From Jacaranda mimosifolia (Eukaryota > Streptophyta > Magnoliopsida > Lamiales > Bignoniaceae), in contig CM032128.1 in assembly GCA_018894105.1 (NCBI GenBank), forward strand, positions 18,395,001 through 18,459,000: 64,000 nucleotides of DNA, in the 5' to 3' direction. The position numbers and the translations under genes were made by a program. Below, in pieces: positions 1-11,102 of the stretch (position 1 is the stretch's first letter; each line of letters opens with the position of its first letter). The notes beneath the pieces were generated by a model. The model made no database searches. It saw only the letters and a list, made by a program, of their open reading frames with translations, and was not told the origin of the DNA.

Positions 1-397
1 TAAGCCCATGATCATGGACACATGAACAATCTACCATCCTTGATCTAAAGCGCTCTCTTGACAAGGTGAACCTTTCATTTCTTGTTTGTGCATCATACAA
101 CTCTTGTAAGTGTTTATAGATCTCACATGCATGTCTCATATACTCATAAGTCTTTTGGAGCTCATTAGTCATGGAAGCCATCATGAAACATCTCACTTGT
201 AGATCATCATCTACAAATTTAGCAAATATTTCATGAACCTCATTGGTGGCATCATCCCCAAGGTGTCTGACGGACTTTAATCAAGTACATAAGTCCTCTT
301 TTTAGAGTCAAGAATAATTTTTCCTTAACCAATCATGGAAGTTAGGTCCAGTGAGTTTATTGGTTTCTAAAATGCTTGCAAGTGGATTTTTAGCCAT
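1..397 (-). pseudogene. Ty1/copia gag fragment, degenerate
   Basis: Read on the minus strand from an ATG at 395-397, this region starts MAKNPLASILETNKLTGPNF and continues with a recognisable copia-type Gag N-terminus (the UBN2/DUF4219 style that opens 'N.LTG.NF..W'). Frameshifts and a stop near residue 30 break the frame, but Gag-like segments continue to the window edge, including the stretch that reads as 'FAKFVDDDLQVRCFMMASM'. Gag would form the nucleocapsid of the retrotransposon particle. The element is cut by the start of the window, so pol is not visible. It lies in the same orientation as the primer-binding site at 2347 and the LTR beyond it, so these are taken as one element with a leader of almost 2 kb. 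It is clearly non-functional. The Gag assignment is confident; the link to the downstream LTR is inference. Confidence 0.75.
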
Positions 398-2346
398 TTT
401 CTTTTTGAAGATTTCAAAAATCTACAAGAGACGAAAAAAAATATAAGCATATGATTGAATTTTGATATTGAAAACACGTTCATAGTCTTTCAAGCATGTT
501 TTTCTCTCACTATTTTATCAAATCCTTCACCCCTAGAAGAATTCGAGAAATCTCATTTCCTAATGAGATTCAAGATACTAAGGACCTATAAGTGGATCCC
601 CGTTTCGAGTGCTATCCACAAATAATTGAAAGGTAAGCAACACTTGCTAATTGCATCTTATGCAACTCTTGATATATTTTGCCTCACATTTTATGAAGAC
701 ACACCGCTTTGAGTGCATCTATATTATTTAGTGTTAAGTCGAACCTACCAATCAAACTTTAATTCGAGACAGCTCCACATCATCTAACGCTTCATGTCCC
801 AATGCATAGAGCTTCTCAAATCAAAGGTGCATCGTATGCTAAGTATACGCTCACAATTTCCCTCTTAAACCTTACTTCGAGTGCCATCACACAAATTCGG
901 TAGCATCGTCATGGTGTATACTATTAGTAGAAGGCATGGATTAATTAAAACTCATTTAATTTGTATCCATTTTGACTTAATATTGAAAACACTTAGACAT
1001 TCCAAGTGGAGGAATTTTCTGGCTTGTCAAGATCTCACCAATTTTATTTTCTTGTTTAGGTTTTCTATATCCTAACCATGCATCATGTACATCAATAGGA
1101 TATAAAAAGCATAAATAAGTAAATACGCCTAGAATGCTCCTAAGGTGGGATGGCCATGAGCTTAACCAAGTGGTGCACTTAGAGCCATAAGTGCACCACC
1201 TAGTTGATTTTAAGTAGCTTGATTAAATCTAACTATTTCATTAGTGTATCCCCATACATTCATGGGTCTTCTTGGGTCTCCATGCCTCCAATGGTCTTTT
1301 TACTCATAACATTTACAAGAGAAAGAAATCCTCACTCCTAGTGATTCTACTCTGATAACATTTACAAGATAGAAATTAAGAGGCATGAAAGCCTTAATTT
1401 AATACAACCCTTTTCAACAACTTGAAACAAATAAAATCAGCATTAAAGGCTCATGATCATCCCCATTCATTCAACAATTAAATGAACAATAAATAAATCT
1501 AGAATTAACAATTAATCCCAACAATTAGATGCTTATCTCATAAACAAATGATTATCCAAGTAAGAGGAAGCATAACAATTATGCTATAAATTGAAGATTA
1601 ACTTTAGCGAATTTTTAAAAGCACTCAAAAATGTCAAATATAACTTTGAAAACTTGCATAACACTTGTGCATCTATCATGTGTGAATCAAAAAAAAATTG
1701 GTCACATAAAGAAGCATAGAGAAAAAGGAAAAAAAAAAAAAAAAGCAAAGAAAACTAGCTAATGCCCGCCCATGCTGGGCGCACGGTTGCGCCTCAGGCA
1801 CATGCCTAGCCAGGCAGGGCGGCAACCTCTTTTTTCTACTTTTGCTCGAGTTAAGTGTCAATTAGCTTAACTTTTGTGCACCAAAATTTTTTAGGACACT
1901 TCCTAAATATTAAAACACACGTTATAGATGAAATTCTAGATTCAAAACTCTATTTAAAAATAGAATTTCAAGTGCTCAATCACGCTTTCACAAACAAATT
2001 AAACTAAGAATCACATTCTTCAAAAATCTTCAACAAAACTCCAATCAAGTTGGATCCAAAACTGACCAAAACAACTTCAGGTCAATCAACACATGCTTTA
2101 TCAACATGTAACATCAATTAATGCCAAATTAACATTCAACATTAATAGCTATGAATTAAAACATACTAATCATATGAATCAGCACTAGAAACACAAATTA
2201 GCATGCTTTCAATTCATCAATCAAGAAGCCACTCACAACATCATCCAAACACTCCAATCCATCATATGAATTGATAATTTCGTGATTTTGATCAATTCAT
2301 CACATGAATAAATCAATCAAAAAATCCAAATCAAAGCATGAACCTA
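398..2346 (-). other. Retrotransposon leader, no gene
   Basis: About 1.95 kb of AT-rich DNA lies between the copia gag start and the primer-binding site, with no coding sequence I can support. It contains a second tRNA-Met-primer-like string on the minus strand near 1340-1353 (TGTTATCAGAGTAG) and a related string about 45 bp further on, so another LTR may be nested here. A GC-rich patch at 1760-1830 (GCCCGCC..GGGCGCACGG) interrupts the AT-rich background. The trait 'TTCGAGTGC/TTTGAGTGC' recurs at about 605, 705 and 875. Confidence 0.5.
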
Positions 2347-2358
2347 GCTTCGATACCA
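2347..2358 (-). other. Primer-binding site, initiator tRNA-Met type
   Basis: The minus strand reads TGGTATCGAAGC, two bases after the CA end of the LTR at 2361. It resembles the TGGTATCAGAGC primer site used by plant copia elements through initiator tRNA-Met, with mismatches near the end. Confidence 0.65.
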
Positions 2359-2360
2359 CT

Positions 2361-4548
2361 TGAAGGCAAGTAAGGCACTAAGATCCAATAATAAAACTTC
2401 AAAAGCTAAATTAACTAGTGCTTTACAAGAAAATAAGGATCTAAGCATTCTTAGGATTTAGATTTGGATGGAGAGTTACCTTGATTAGCATAATCCAAAG
2501 GAAGGATGAAGAACTTTTCTTCAATTCAGAATCTGTCAAACAACGGCACAGCTGGAAAGATGCAACTTTTGCATGATTCAAATGTCTCCAAAAAATCGGG
2601 AAAAAAATCCAATAGATCCTCAACTCTTTGATAAAGCTACTGTGAAAATGTTAGATCAAAACTCCATCTGGATCTCTGGGAATAAATTCGCCAAGTCACT
2701 ACCCTAACTGGTGGATCTCCAAGGCACAGCAATCCTATTTTCTTGCCTCTATCAATATGATCCACACACCAATGCTTTTTCCTATTTCTCCTCAACATTA
2801 GCTAGAGATAGAGAGGAGAAACGAGAGCTTGAAGTCCGATTTAAGGGTTGGAGAAGAAGAGAGAAGTGGAGCTTCAACTTATGAGGCAACACTTTGAAGG
2901 AAGAAAATGTGAGAATCTAATTCTTCACATGGAATTCAATATGGCCGCCCACTCTCACCTCTATATCTATATATATAGAGAGAGGAAGGTATGATGCCAC
3001 TCAAGGTGGGGGGGACCGCCCACTTGCATTGCAAGTTGGCAAATTCAAATCAAATTCAAATTTTGTGTGCATTTCAATTACATTTGAATTCTAATTTCAA
3101 ATTAATTAAATGCCACATCAAGTGAACCTTTCATTTGAATTTTCCCTCCATAATTTATTCCTTTCATTAATTAAATTAAACACTTTAATTTAATTAATTT
3201 AATCCTTGACTTAACTATTAAGTTAATTAGCTTAACTCTTTAAGCTAAGAATTATTAACTTAACTCTTTAAGTTAACTTTACCTATTGATGATCATGTGG
3301 CATCAAATAATTAACCCCTTAATTATTGATCTAATTTAACTCCTTAAATTATTTGATCAATTTAACAATTAAATTAATCAAGCTAAAATTGACATCAATA
3401 TTTGATCACCCCAAAATCGGTCACATGGAGTAAGTTTCTAACATTAAGAAAAATTCTTCCATCAATTAGGAAATGCAATTGACTTTTGTGTGTGATCCGA
3501 TAGGTTCTACCATTAATTAGGCATGGGCTTACAGCTCCTTGTGACTTTTGAATGTCATATATTCATTTTAGTTTAAACTCCTTTAAACTAATCGACTCAA
3601 TTCAATTAATCTCCATAATTGAAGAGTACTCAATCTCCATGGTCAATGTCCAACTTCAAGCCCATAGAGCCCAACTAATTGACCGAAATGAATGCTTTTG
3701 TAGAACCAGTATAGCTCTATGTGTACCATGCAAATACAATCCTTCCATCTTCTATCTCCTAAAACGGCCTAGGGTATGATATTTGTCGGCTCCCTAATAG
3801 CCTCGATACCATGTCTCTATTCCCAATGTTCGATTCCACTTTATGTTCTCATCTTTGGAAAAGTCCTTTTTCCAAATTGTCATACTACCTTGTGCAATGA
3901 TTTCTTGGAATCGGTCATTATAGAATACATATGAGATGTACTCTCCTTTCACAAAGACGAGGAGTTGGATTCCATCTTGGATCTCATAAACCTCCATGTC
4001 TAAGTAGCTCATGCCCAATCACCATCTAAATGGCCCGCTAAGTGACCAGGAAGGAGTAAAACCATGAGGACCGAAACACAATATTACCATGGATCCTAAA
4101 GTCTAACAACTAATTATATGCACTAGCGTAAGCTGAAAAATTTGCCACTATCAATTTGCCACTTTGGCTATCTATTGGATTCTCCGGGTAGGCCTTCAGT
4201 GCCTTGTTCCCTAGCAAGCACCCACTGACATGTATCCATATCTCATATGGGATTACTCATGGAACATAGCAACATCCAACCCTTGGATTTATGCATTATT
4301 AGTGCAAGTCTATCTGGATCTTAGATGTTTTATCTCTTAAGGTCCTTTAACTTGGACGATTTAAGATCACAACCTTGTAAGACTTATTCCATGATCACCA
4401 TTCAGTGCTTGACCAAGTCCTGTAGTCTTGTGTGATCTAAGGGCTTCAACCAAATACCAATTATGTAATAGTAAGCATAAGACGAAGATGGTCATATAAA
4501 CAATATCATTCAATCAAAATTGTATTACTAGTGAAATAGTTTACAACA
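2361..4548 (-). repeat. Ty1/copia LTR, about 2.2 kb
   Basis: On the minus strand the LTR would run from TGTTGTAAAC (ending at 4548) to CTTGCCTTCA at 2361, immediately before the primer-binding site. The 3' boundary is well supported, because the same terminus recurs in an independent copy at 28500-28631. The 5' boundary is inferred from a TG start only. Two parts are repeated elsewhere: 3700-4035 matches 4600-4955 in inverse orientation and 27955-28200 in direct sense, and 2361-2960 matches 28200-28631. The interior holds strongly AT-rich runs (3050-3400) and a TATA-like tract at 2960-2985. It contains no gene. Confidence 0.6.
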
Positions 4549-4599
4549 CCAATCTAATTAGCTTGCGAGGTACTATTCCAACATTGTTCCTCATGCTTT

Positions 4600-4955
4600 G
4601 ACTCTTCCTTGACCACTTAGCAGGTCTTTTAGGTGGAGGTTGGGTATGAGCTATGTAGATAAGGAGGTTTGTGAGATCCAAGATAGGATCTGATTCATCA
4701 TCGTTGTGAAGGACGAGTACATCTCCTATGTATTCTATAATGACTGAATCCAAGAAATCCTTGCGCAAGGTAGTATGACAATTTGGAAAATGAGTTTTCC
4801 ATATATGAGGTCATAAAGGGGAATCGAACATTGGGAATAGAAACATAGTATCGAAGCTATTAGGGAGCCAACAAATATCTTGCCCTAGGCCTCTTTTGGA
4901 GATAAGAAATGAAAGGACCATATTTGCATGGTATGTATAGAGCTAGAATGGTTCT
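4600..4955 (+). repeat. Truncated copia LTR fragment, inverted against its neighbour
   Basis: This stretch is a diverged copy of 3700-4035 on the opposite strand. Shared strings include TTGAGAT-like GTGAGATCCAAGAT, TATTCTATAATGAC and TATTAGGGAGCC. Only the inner part of the LTR is present, with no terminus at either side. Together the two copies form an imperfect inverted repeat with a loop of about 560 bp. Confidence 0.75.
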
Positions 4956-5004
4956 CTAAAACCCAAATTTTGACTCTCAAACCCTAACTCCCAATTCGCC
5001 CAAC

Positions 5005-5005
5005 C

Positions 5006-5038
<33 letters not shown>
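5005..5038. repeat. (CT)n microsatellite
   Basis: This is a CT dinucleotide run with one CC interruption, preceded by AAACCCTAACTCCC-type sequence. Such pyrimidine tracts are common in plant 5' leaders, and this one sits about 30 bp before the ATG of the broken gene at 5070. Confidence 0.9.
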
Positions 5039-5069
5039 GGCCGACACTCAAAAAAGCTCATTGAGTATC

Positions 5070-5372
5070 ATGGAGATACTTAGCATCTTCGTGGCGTCCT
5101 TCGCCCCCTCCCTCCCACGCTGCCACAAGTACACCAACAGTAGCATCAGTCGCCCCCTCAACCGTGGATGAGAATAAGGATTTTGACATTGTGATTAAGG
5201 ATGTGTAGAGCAACGTGAGAATCGCCACCAATTGGTCCGGGCTTTGACTAACTTAGTTTCGAAGGAAGTGAAGGAATTGATTGAATGATTGATGAATAAA
5301 TTTAAGGAGGCGATGTCCAAGTAAGAGGCAGAGAAGGGAAGAAACAACTGGAAAAGGTTGGCGCGAATATAG
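5070..5372 (+). pseudogene. Broken small host gene, coiled-coil-like, family not identified
   Basis: An ATG at 5070 follows a CT-rich leader. The first part encodes an Ala/Pro/Ser-rich stretch leading into VDENKDFDIVIKDV (another frame). A +1-type shift near 5203 then opens the frame 5205-5372, which reads VEQRENRHQLVRALTNLVSK and on to a Trp-Lys-Arg-Leu tail, ending at TAG 5370. Two in-frame stops, TGA and TAA, interrupt it. The second part is rich in Glu, Lys and Leu and looks like an amphipathic helix. It reads like a genuine plant protein, but I cannot name the family. The absence of introns could mean a retrocopy or just a short single-exon fragment. Confidence 0.5.
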
Positions 5373-5753
5373 CTATTGTTTAGTACGGCTGCTTATATTT
5401 TGAAAAAGGAAAAAAAATGAGTAATTTTGTGTGAGGTGAAAGGAATTGATGCATGTTTGGTGGATTTATTTTGAGTTAATAGATGTAGATTCAAAATCAT
5501 ATAATGAATTTTTAATCAATTTAAAAATTTTCTATTCCATTTCCATTGTTTAACTATAATTTTTACTAGTGAAAAGGAAATAGTATCATGATTTCTTTAC
5601 ATACTTTCTTAAAGCTCATATCCAGGATTTTTAAAGCTTGAAAAGTCAATCTCACAATTTGCTATGTATAGATTTTCTAAAATCTTGCTACCGCCTTGCC
5701 GACACTGGAGAGCACTCAAAAAGCTCATGAAAGTCAAAGTATATTTCAACCCC
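5373..5753. other. Intergenic, no gene seen
   Basis: This is AT-rich sequence without a supported ORF. Near the end (5697-5735) GCCGACACT..CTCAAAAAGCTCAT repeats the leader sequence at 5040-5060, so part of the 5070 pseudogene leader is duplicated here. The 9-bp MULE target site follows. Confidence 0.5.
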
Positions 5754-5762
5754 AACCCCCCA
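5754..5762. repeat. MULE target-site duplication, left copy
   Basis: AACCCCCCA directly outside the left terminus, identical to 17293-17301. Confidence 0.9.
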
Positions 5763-6059
5763 GGCCAATTTATAAAAATAATACAAATTTGTAAATTTTT
5801 TACAAAACTAGCGCAGTTTTGGAGAGTTTATAAAACTAGTTAAGGCGTGGCTTTCTGGTGAATTTTTTCTTTTAATAAACAAATTGGGGAAGCACTTTTT
5901 TTTTAAAAAATCGCAAGAGGTGTGGCTACAAGCCATGCCTCTTGCATGGTGGACCACATTACCAAGAGGCAGGCATGCCTCATGGGAATTTTTTTTTTTT
6001 TTTAAAAAGCACCACGCTTCTTGCATGGCGGAAAGAATTGTCAAAACCAAGAGATGTGG

Positions 6060-6966
6060 TCGCTTCCACTATTATTGATATTCTCATACTTTTCATTCTC
6101 AGAAAAAGGGAAGTGCTGGTGTTGTGAGTGCAATAAGTGTAGGAAAAATTGAAGAGGAAAAGCAAAGAGAGAAGGAAGAAAAAGATACAAAGAAGAAGAA
6201 ATTGTGTTTAAAATAATTTGAAATAATGTGAATTATAATTTATGTTGTTCAAGATTTTAATTTTTAATTTTTGGTTATTTTATGTTATTATTTTTGTATT
6301 GTTAAGATAATATATATATATATTTTTACAGTTTGGTTAGAAACCTTAGTTTGGAGGAGAAAGATTTTGACTCACAAATATCATGTTGGTTTTTAAGTTT
6401 TTAAAAGTATTTTAATTTAATTTGTTTACTATTAAGTTTGACATGATATTGTGATTCGAAAGTTAATTTTAATTTTTAGTTTGAATAATTTGAAATTGAT
6501 AGACATGACATTAGTATTGGTTGATATTTATGGTCTTTCCTTTGTAATTAATAATTCATACAAAATGAAAAGAAAATAAAAGCGCATTATGGAGTATCAA
6601 TATTTTACATTATTGGTTATTATGTAATTGAAATGCTAATAAATTTATATTAAGTTAAAAATTTTAAACTAAATAATTAAATTAATCCATATTAAATGAA
6701 ATATTTTTTAAGAAATTATGAATGTTATACATATAATTAAAAAGGTTATATCTCTTATAAATTATGTGTATCACATTTTGCATATTACTTATATATATTA
6801 ATTATATTGTAATTGTATTATTTTATATACAATATAGAGTGCATTATACATTATAATATATAGTAAATACAATATATGAGATAAATATCATAATATATAA
6901 TATATTATGTATATTATAGTATATAGTACACACAATATATAATATACAATATTATATATATATCTG
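6060..6966. other. Extra AT-rich DNA in the left MULE end, no gene
   Basis: This stretch lacks a counterpart at the right end. It has a purine-rich patch (6120-6200) followed by extremely AT-rich DNA with TA-dinucleotide runs at 6309-6324 and 6840-6965. No ORF, terminal repeats or target duplication could be recognised, so whether it is an insertion or AT-repeat expansion is open. Confidence 0.5.
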
Positions 6967-6986
6967 CTTTTGAGGCGCTAAAAGTA

Positions 6987-7111
6987 GCTGAAGACAGCGC
7001 CTTTTCAGGCGTTGTCTTCAGCAGTGCTTAGAAAAGGCAAGCACGGCGTGCTTGCCTTTTCCAGGCGCTGGTCAAGTCGCTGATGTCAGCCCTAATAGGG
7101 CTAACATCAGC
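6987..7111. repeat. Three consecutive palindromes
   Basis: Hairpin 1, 6987-7022, pairs GCTGAAGACAGCGCC with GGCGTTGTCTTCAGC. Hairpin 2, 7031-7061, pairs GAAAAGGCAAGCAC with GTGCTTGCCTTTTC perfectly around a 3-nt loop. Hairpin 3, 7079-7111, pairs GCTGATGTCAGCCCTA with TAGGGCTAACATCAGC. Hairpin 3 is part of the inverted repeat shared with the right end near 16965-17000; hairpins 1 and 2 are unique to the left end. Confidence 0.85.
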
Positions 7112-7564
7112 ACAATATTTAAAAATATATATTTTTTAAAATAATATATATTTAAAATAAATATAATTTAATTTAATTTATGAAAAATATATATTTAATA
7201 TATATTTATGAAAAATATATATTTAAAATAAAAAAATTAATTTTTTTAAATTTAATAAATATTTATGAAAATAAATAAAATCAAATTTGAGTAGTATGTA
7301 TGATATTAGTATAATTTAATTTAGAATATGTTTTTTTATATTTAAAATTTGAATAAATAATTTTTTAAAAATAAAAAATGAAGCCAAAGCACTTTAGATT
7401 TTTTATAAATTGACTATTTAATAAAATTCAAGTGTTTGAAGAATGTTTCTATTTTTGTTTTAGTGTTAGTTTTTATTTTCATTACAAATGTGCATAACTT
7501 TATTAATTTACATTTAAAATATATATAGATGATGATACATTTTGTTTTCATTCTATTTTGTAGG

Positions 7565-9955
7565 ATGGATACCGCAAATGTGTATGGTCCACGTGATCCG
7601 ACAGTTCTACACATGTAATCTACTCATCGATCAGAAGATGTATTTGTTGGGAATGTCAACACCACTCTTGTAGTGAGACGAAGAGATAATTCGTTTTGGA
7701 ATGTCATAAGTCATGAAGAGCTACATGTCTGGGGTTTAAATTTTTTACGTGAGATGAGATTTTATGGTGTATATAGTTGTGGGCACTTTGATATTGATCT
7801 ACACTTGATCATGACTTTAGTAGAGAGATGGCGTTCTGAGACTCATACCTTCCATTTTCCTGTTGGAGAGGTTATAATTACACTTCAAGACATAGCTGTC
7901 ATATGGGGCTTACCAGTACGAAGTCGGTCTATTACTGGTGTAGACTCTAACTTGAAGGTTGAGGAGTTGCAGGATTATTGTGAGCATTATCTTGGTTTCA
8001 GGCATGCCGAACAACGATTTAGGGGATCTAACCTCCATTTGACAGCTATTGTCATGCACATTCACAACAACCGAATTACAAATGATAACTCTGATTTAGA
8101 GGTTGAACAAATTGCACGTGCATGTGCATTAGTACTTTTGGAGGTGTTATGTGCCCAGATTCTTCAGGTAATGTAATACTATTAGTGTACTTGAAGCATT
8201 TTGAAAATATTCGTGATGTTTGTAACTTCAGTTGGGGAAGTGCTATTTTGTCATTCTTGTACTGCGAGCTATGCACTGCATGCCAGCAGGGGAAACTTAA
8301 TATTGGTGGAGCAATGCAACTACTACAGGTGAAATAAAAAACCTTAGTAAATATTACATAGATGTATTTTTATTGTTATACGTCCCTTAATCACTTGTTC
8401 ACTTGTAGATATGGGCATGGTCCAAGATTAGAACTCTAGCACCTATAGGTCTAATGCCCCGCATTACTATGGAACCACGGGTAATTGATGACCATGAATT
8501 GTCGATGCCTCTATATGGTGCTCGGTAATATAAGCTCAATTGTGATTTTGTAGTCATTCCTAATAATACACATATCATAAATTAATTTGTAGCTTATATG
8601 TGTAGATGGATGCAATATTTCTCATTTACACATACTGCAAGTCACTCTATATAGATTATGCGATCCATGCTTGATAGAATGTCAGCACATGAGGTAACTA
8701 TATTCATATATATATATTGTTATGATATTAAAAATAAGTATATTTTCATTTTAATATGACTTAAGTGCTTTATACGTGGTTTATATAGCAGCTGTATGCA
8801 ATAGATTCGCCTGATATTCAGAATTTACCTCCTGAGTGTGCCCCAGAACGTTGGACTATAGCTTGTCCATTGATTAACTATGCTATTGTTGAGATACATC
8901 ATCCTGAGTGGGTTCTACGACAGTTTGGCATGATCCAAAATATTTATCCAGTGCCAGTTGAACGTAGTTTACGATTATAAGATATATCTCGTAGAGGTCG
9001 TGCTGGTACAAATTGGTATGCATACCATACCTTATATGTTTCTCAATGGGATAATATAGATCAACTTGTTGTTCAACAACCTAACATCACGGGATTTGAA
9101 TCTACGGATGGTGGATACATGACATGGTATGATCGGATCACACGCCAACTTATATCGCCATCCTAAGTAGGCATAGACATGGGATATCTCCAGTTGATCC
9201 ACGTGCATGGCATGATATGGTATGTATACAATTCTGTTGTAGGAGACTACAATATGATATTGATTTTTTACAATTAAGATTACTTAACATTAAATTATTT
9301 GTTTTACACATTGCAGTATGATAGAATACAAAACCTAGTGCTCAGCTATGATTCCATTGTCGATGAGTCTGAAATTACATCATGGACACAGTTTAGAGAC
9401 CAAACTAGATCGATTACTGAAGAGGTGTCGAATATAGCTGTGCGCCAATTTCCAATCAAGGTGCCGCAACAGCCAGAGGCTCTACAACAAGAGGTAAGTT
9501 AGAGTAGAAATAAGAGAAGACGAATGCACATCATTAGATCTAGCAGCTCGATAGAGGGTGATTCACACTTGAACACGAGCAGTGCTCCGTCGGTTGGAGT
9601 TGATGTGGCAGGTCCATCTTGTGTCAATCTTGACTTATATTCAAACTGCTACATACCTCAACCAGTATAGACTGATGAACTAACACCATTACCTCCATAT
9701 ACATTGATATTCAGTCAGTCGTTCTCCGCGTTAGTGGACACAGATCTTGGCCTAGGTTGGGGGTCAACTGGACATAACTATTCCGACCTTGCACCAGCCT
9801 GCCACTCATTCAATGTATCACTAGTGCCATATCTAGATATGTTAGAAGCATGTCGTGACCGCGCTTCATCGAGCTTTACTACTTCTTCACGACAGAATTT
9901 TAATTTGAGTGAGGATGAAAAGCAACGACTACTACATGATCATGCACGAGATTAA
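7565..9955 (+). pseudogene. Plant mobile domain (PMD) gene of the MULE, degenerate
   Basis: The translation is a clear PMD protein of the kind annotated as 'aminotransferase-like, plant mobile domain' (MAIN/MAIL1-like). From ATG 7565 it begins MDTANVYGPRDPTVLH, followed by THRSEDVFVG, then FWNVISHEELHVWGLNFLRE, FHFPVGEVIITLQDIAVIWG, CNFSWGSAILSFLYCELC and ERWTIACPLINYAIVEIHHP. A plausible exon set with GT-AG introns is 7565-8328, 8409-8524, 8606-8693, 8789-9219 and 9317-9955. Damage includes a frameshift near 8135 and in-frame stops at 7616, 8652, 8978, 9164, about 9497 and 9668. Most are TAA or TAG where CAA or CAG would fit the family. The C-terminal part is Ser-rich and poorly conserved. 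PMD proteins include host nuclear factors acting with PP7-type phosphatases in silencing and many transposon-borne copies; a role in this element is unknown. The domain call is confident; the splice sites are by eye. Confidence 0.85.
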
Positions 9956-10236
9956 GGGGTTCAAAGACAACAAAGAAATAGGACTTGATGTGGTTGTGGC
10001 ACAGGAGGGCATTATTAGAGTTTAGGGTTCAGACAATTTTGTTAAAATTATGTTAATTTAAAAGAACCAACTGCTATATGAATATTTATGTTGTTCACTG
10101 AATTATTTACCATAATATGTGTTAAATTATAATAAATTTAAGGATATAACTAAAATAATTGCAATTAAGTTAATGTATAGCATATAAAAATAGCAAATAT
10201 AATAAAAATAAATAAATATAAGACATAAATGAAAGT
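9956..10236. other. Region between PMD gene and small gene, no gene
   Basis: AT-rich DNA holding the 3' ends of two convergent genes, the PMD gene (plus) and the small minus-strand gene. AATAAA-like strings occur on both strands (for example near 10190-10215). Confidence 0.5.
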
Positions 10237-10695
10237 CTAGTTATTCTCCTCATCAGACACCTCAACATCTGATCAATAAATAGGACTTTCATTGAGTGCT
10301 CATCGGCGTCTTGCTTCATTTAGTAACCCTAATGATGTATAGTTTCTTGCCATTTGTTGAAAGTGGAGACGAGATGTACGCATAGCCATTCTATTATTTT
10401 CTTCACGTATGCGATTAAGAGCTACCGTCTGTTCTTGTGGTGTGCCTCGGGGCATGGTGATGGCTTTTCGTCGAGGACAACAAATACCAAGCTCACGACA
10501 ATCTATAACAAAGCCTTATTGTTTATATACACGGCGACACCATTCCTCTTCCATTGTTGCTAAGTATGTTGAAGAGTATCTTTGATTTGGATCTAATGAG
10601 TAACAATAATCATCATCTAAGAGCCAACTACGACCCATGGCACGAAAAATATCACCAGGAGTATAATATAATTTCGGTGCTCTGAATGGCTCCAT
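10237..10695 (-). pseudogene. Small MULE accessory gene A, 152 codons, three in-frame stops
   Basis: Reading the minus strand from ATG 10695 gives one continuous frame to TAG at 10237, broken only by stops at codons 60 (TAA), 132 (TGA) and 141 (TGA). It begins MEPFRAPKLYYTPGDIFRAM, continues with an acidic LLDDDYCYSLDP, a basic LGICCPRRKAITMPRG, a helical VALNRIREENNRMAMR segment and an acidic tail SDVEVSDEENN. Both TGA codons fit CGA (Arg) changed by C-to-T. A TATAAAT box lies at 10731-10737 on the minus strand, 36 bases before the ATG. The middle and tail align with gene B at 11103, so the two are paralogues. I do not recognise the family. Position, promoter and the retained frame argue for a real element gene comparable in place, not sequence, to mudrB of maize MuDR. 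Confidence 0.65.
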
Positions 10696-11102
10696 TTTAA
10701 TGAACTAATTAAACTTGTTAGAATCTACATATTTATAGACAATGTAACTATGTATGGAGATAAGTATGATCGTGACAGAAGTGTGAATAGTGAATAGTAA
10801 CAGTGTGCAGTAATAGTGTACGCATTGTTTTGTCATTCAGTGAAATGTGAAGTCTTTCACGCAGTAATAGTGTGCGTACTCTTTTGTCACTCAAATTGAC
10901 TAAATAGTGAACAGTAAAATTTACAGAAACTTGGCAGAGCATGATTATTTGATGTCACATAGAAACAAATGTATGTAGTGCCATGATTATATAATATTCG
11001 AACCCACACGGTCATATTTACACATTTCTCTTATAAATGCATAACCTACCATTCACATACCTTCAACATACTTAGAGTTTTATCTTTTAGAATTGAACTC
11101 AA
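10696..11102. promoter_or_regulatory. Divergent promoter between the two small MULE genes
   Basis: This 407-bp spacer separates the start codons of the two divergent paralogues. TATAAAT occurs on the minus strand at 10731-10737 facing gene A and on the plus strand at 11032-11038 facing gene B. The middle carries two direct copies of GCAGTAATAGTGT(A/G)CG (about 10808 and 10861) and CATTCAGTGAAATGTGAA near 10835. The last recurs at about 12900, upstream of the transposase. No coding capacity. Confidence 0.6.

Larger units (their letters stand above)
5763..7445. repeat. MULE left terminal inverted repeat, expanded by an insertion
   Basis: The outer part (5763-6003) is a close inverted match of 17083-17292, sharing for example TTTTTTACAAAACTAG, TTTTGGAGAGTTTATAA and ACCACATTACCAAGAGGC. 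The inner part (about 7085-7445) matches 16735-16985, for example AATTTAGAATATGTT and TAATAAAATTCAAGTG-like strings. Between them the left end holds about 1 kb with no partner on the right, so the inverted repeat was probably about 0.6 kb and the left copy was later expanded. It includes an imperfect hairpin at 5913-5945 with arms GCAAGAGGTGTGGCT and AGCCATGCCTCTTGC. Confidence 0.8.

Noticed and set aside
5884..6165. Several overlapping ORFs of 61-64 codons on both strands
   Set aside because: They are translations of the MULE terminal repeat hairpins and T/A runs, with no protein-like pattern.
7673..8176. PMD gene starting at GTG 7673 and ending at 8176
   Set aside because: PMD-like residues continue upstream to ATG 7565 and, after a frameshift near 8135, downstream to about 9955; the 167-codon frame is only a piece.
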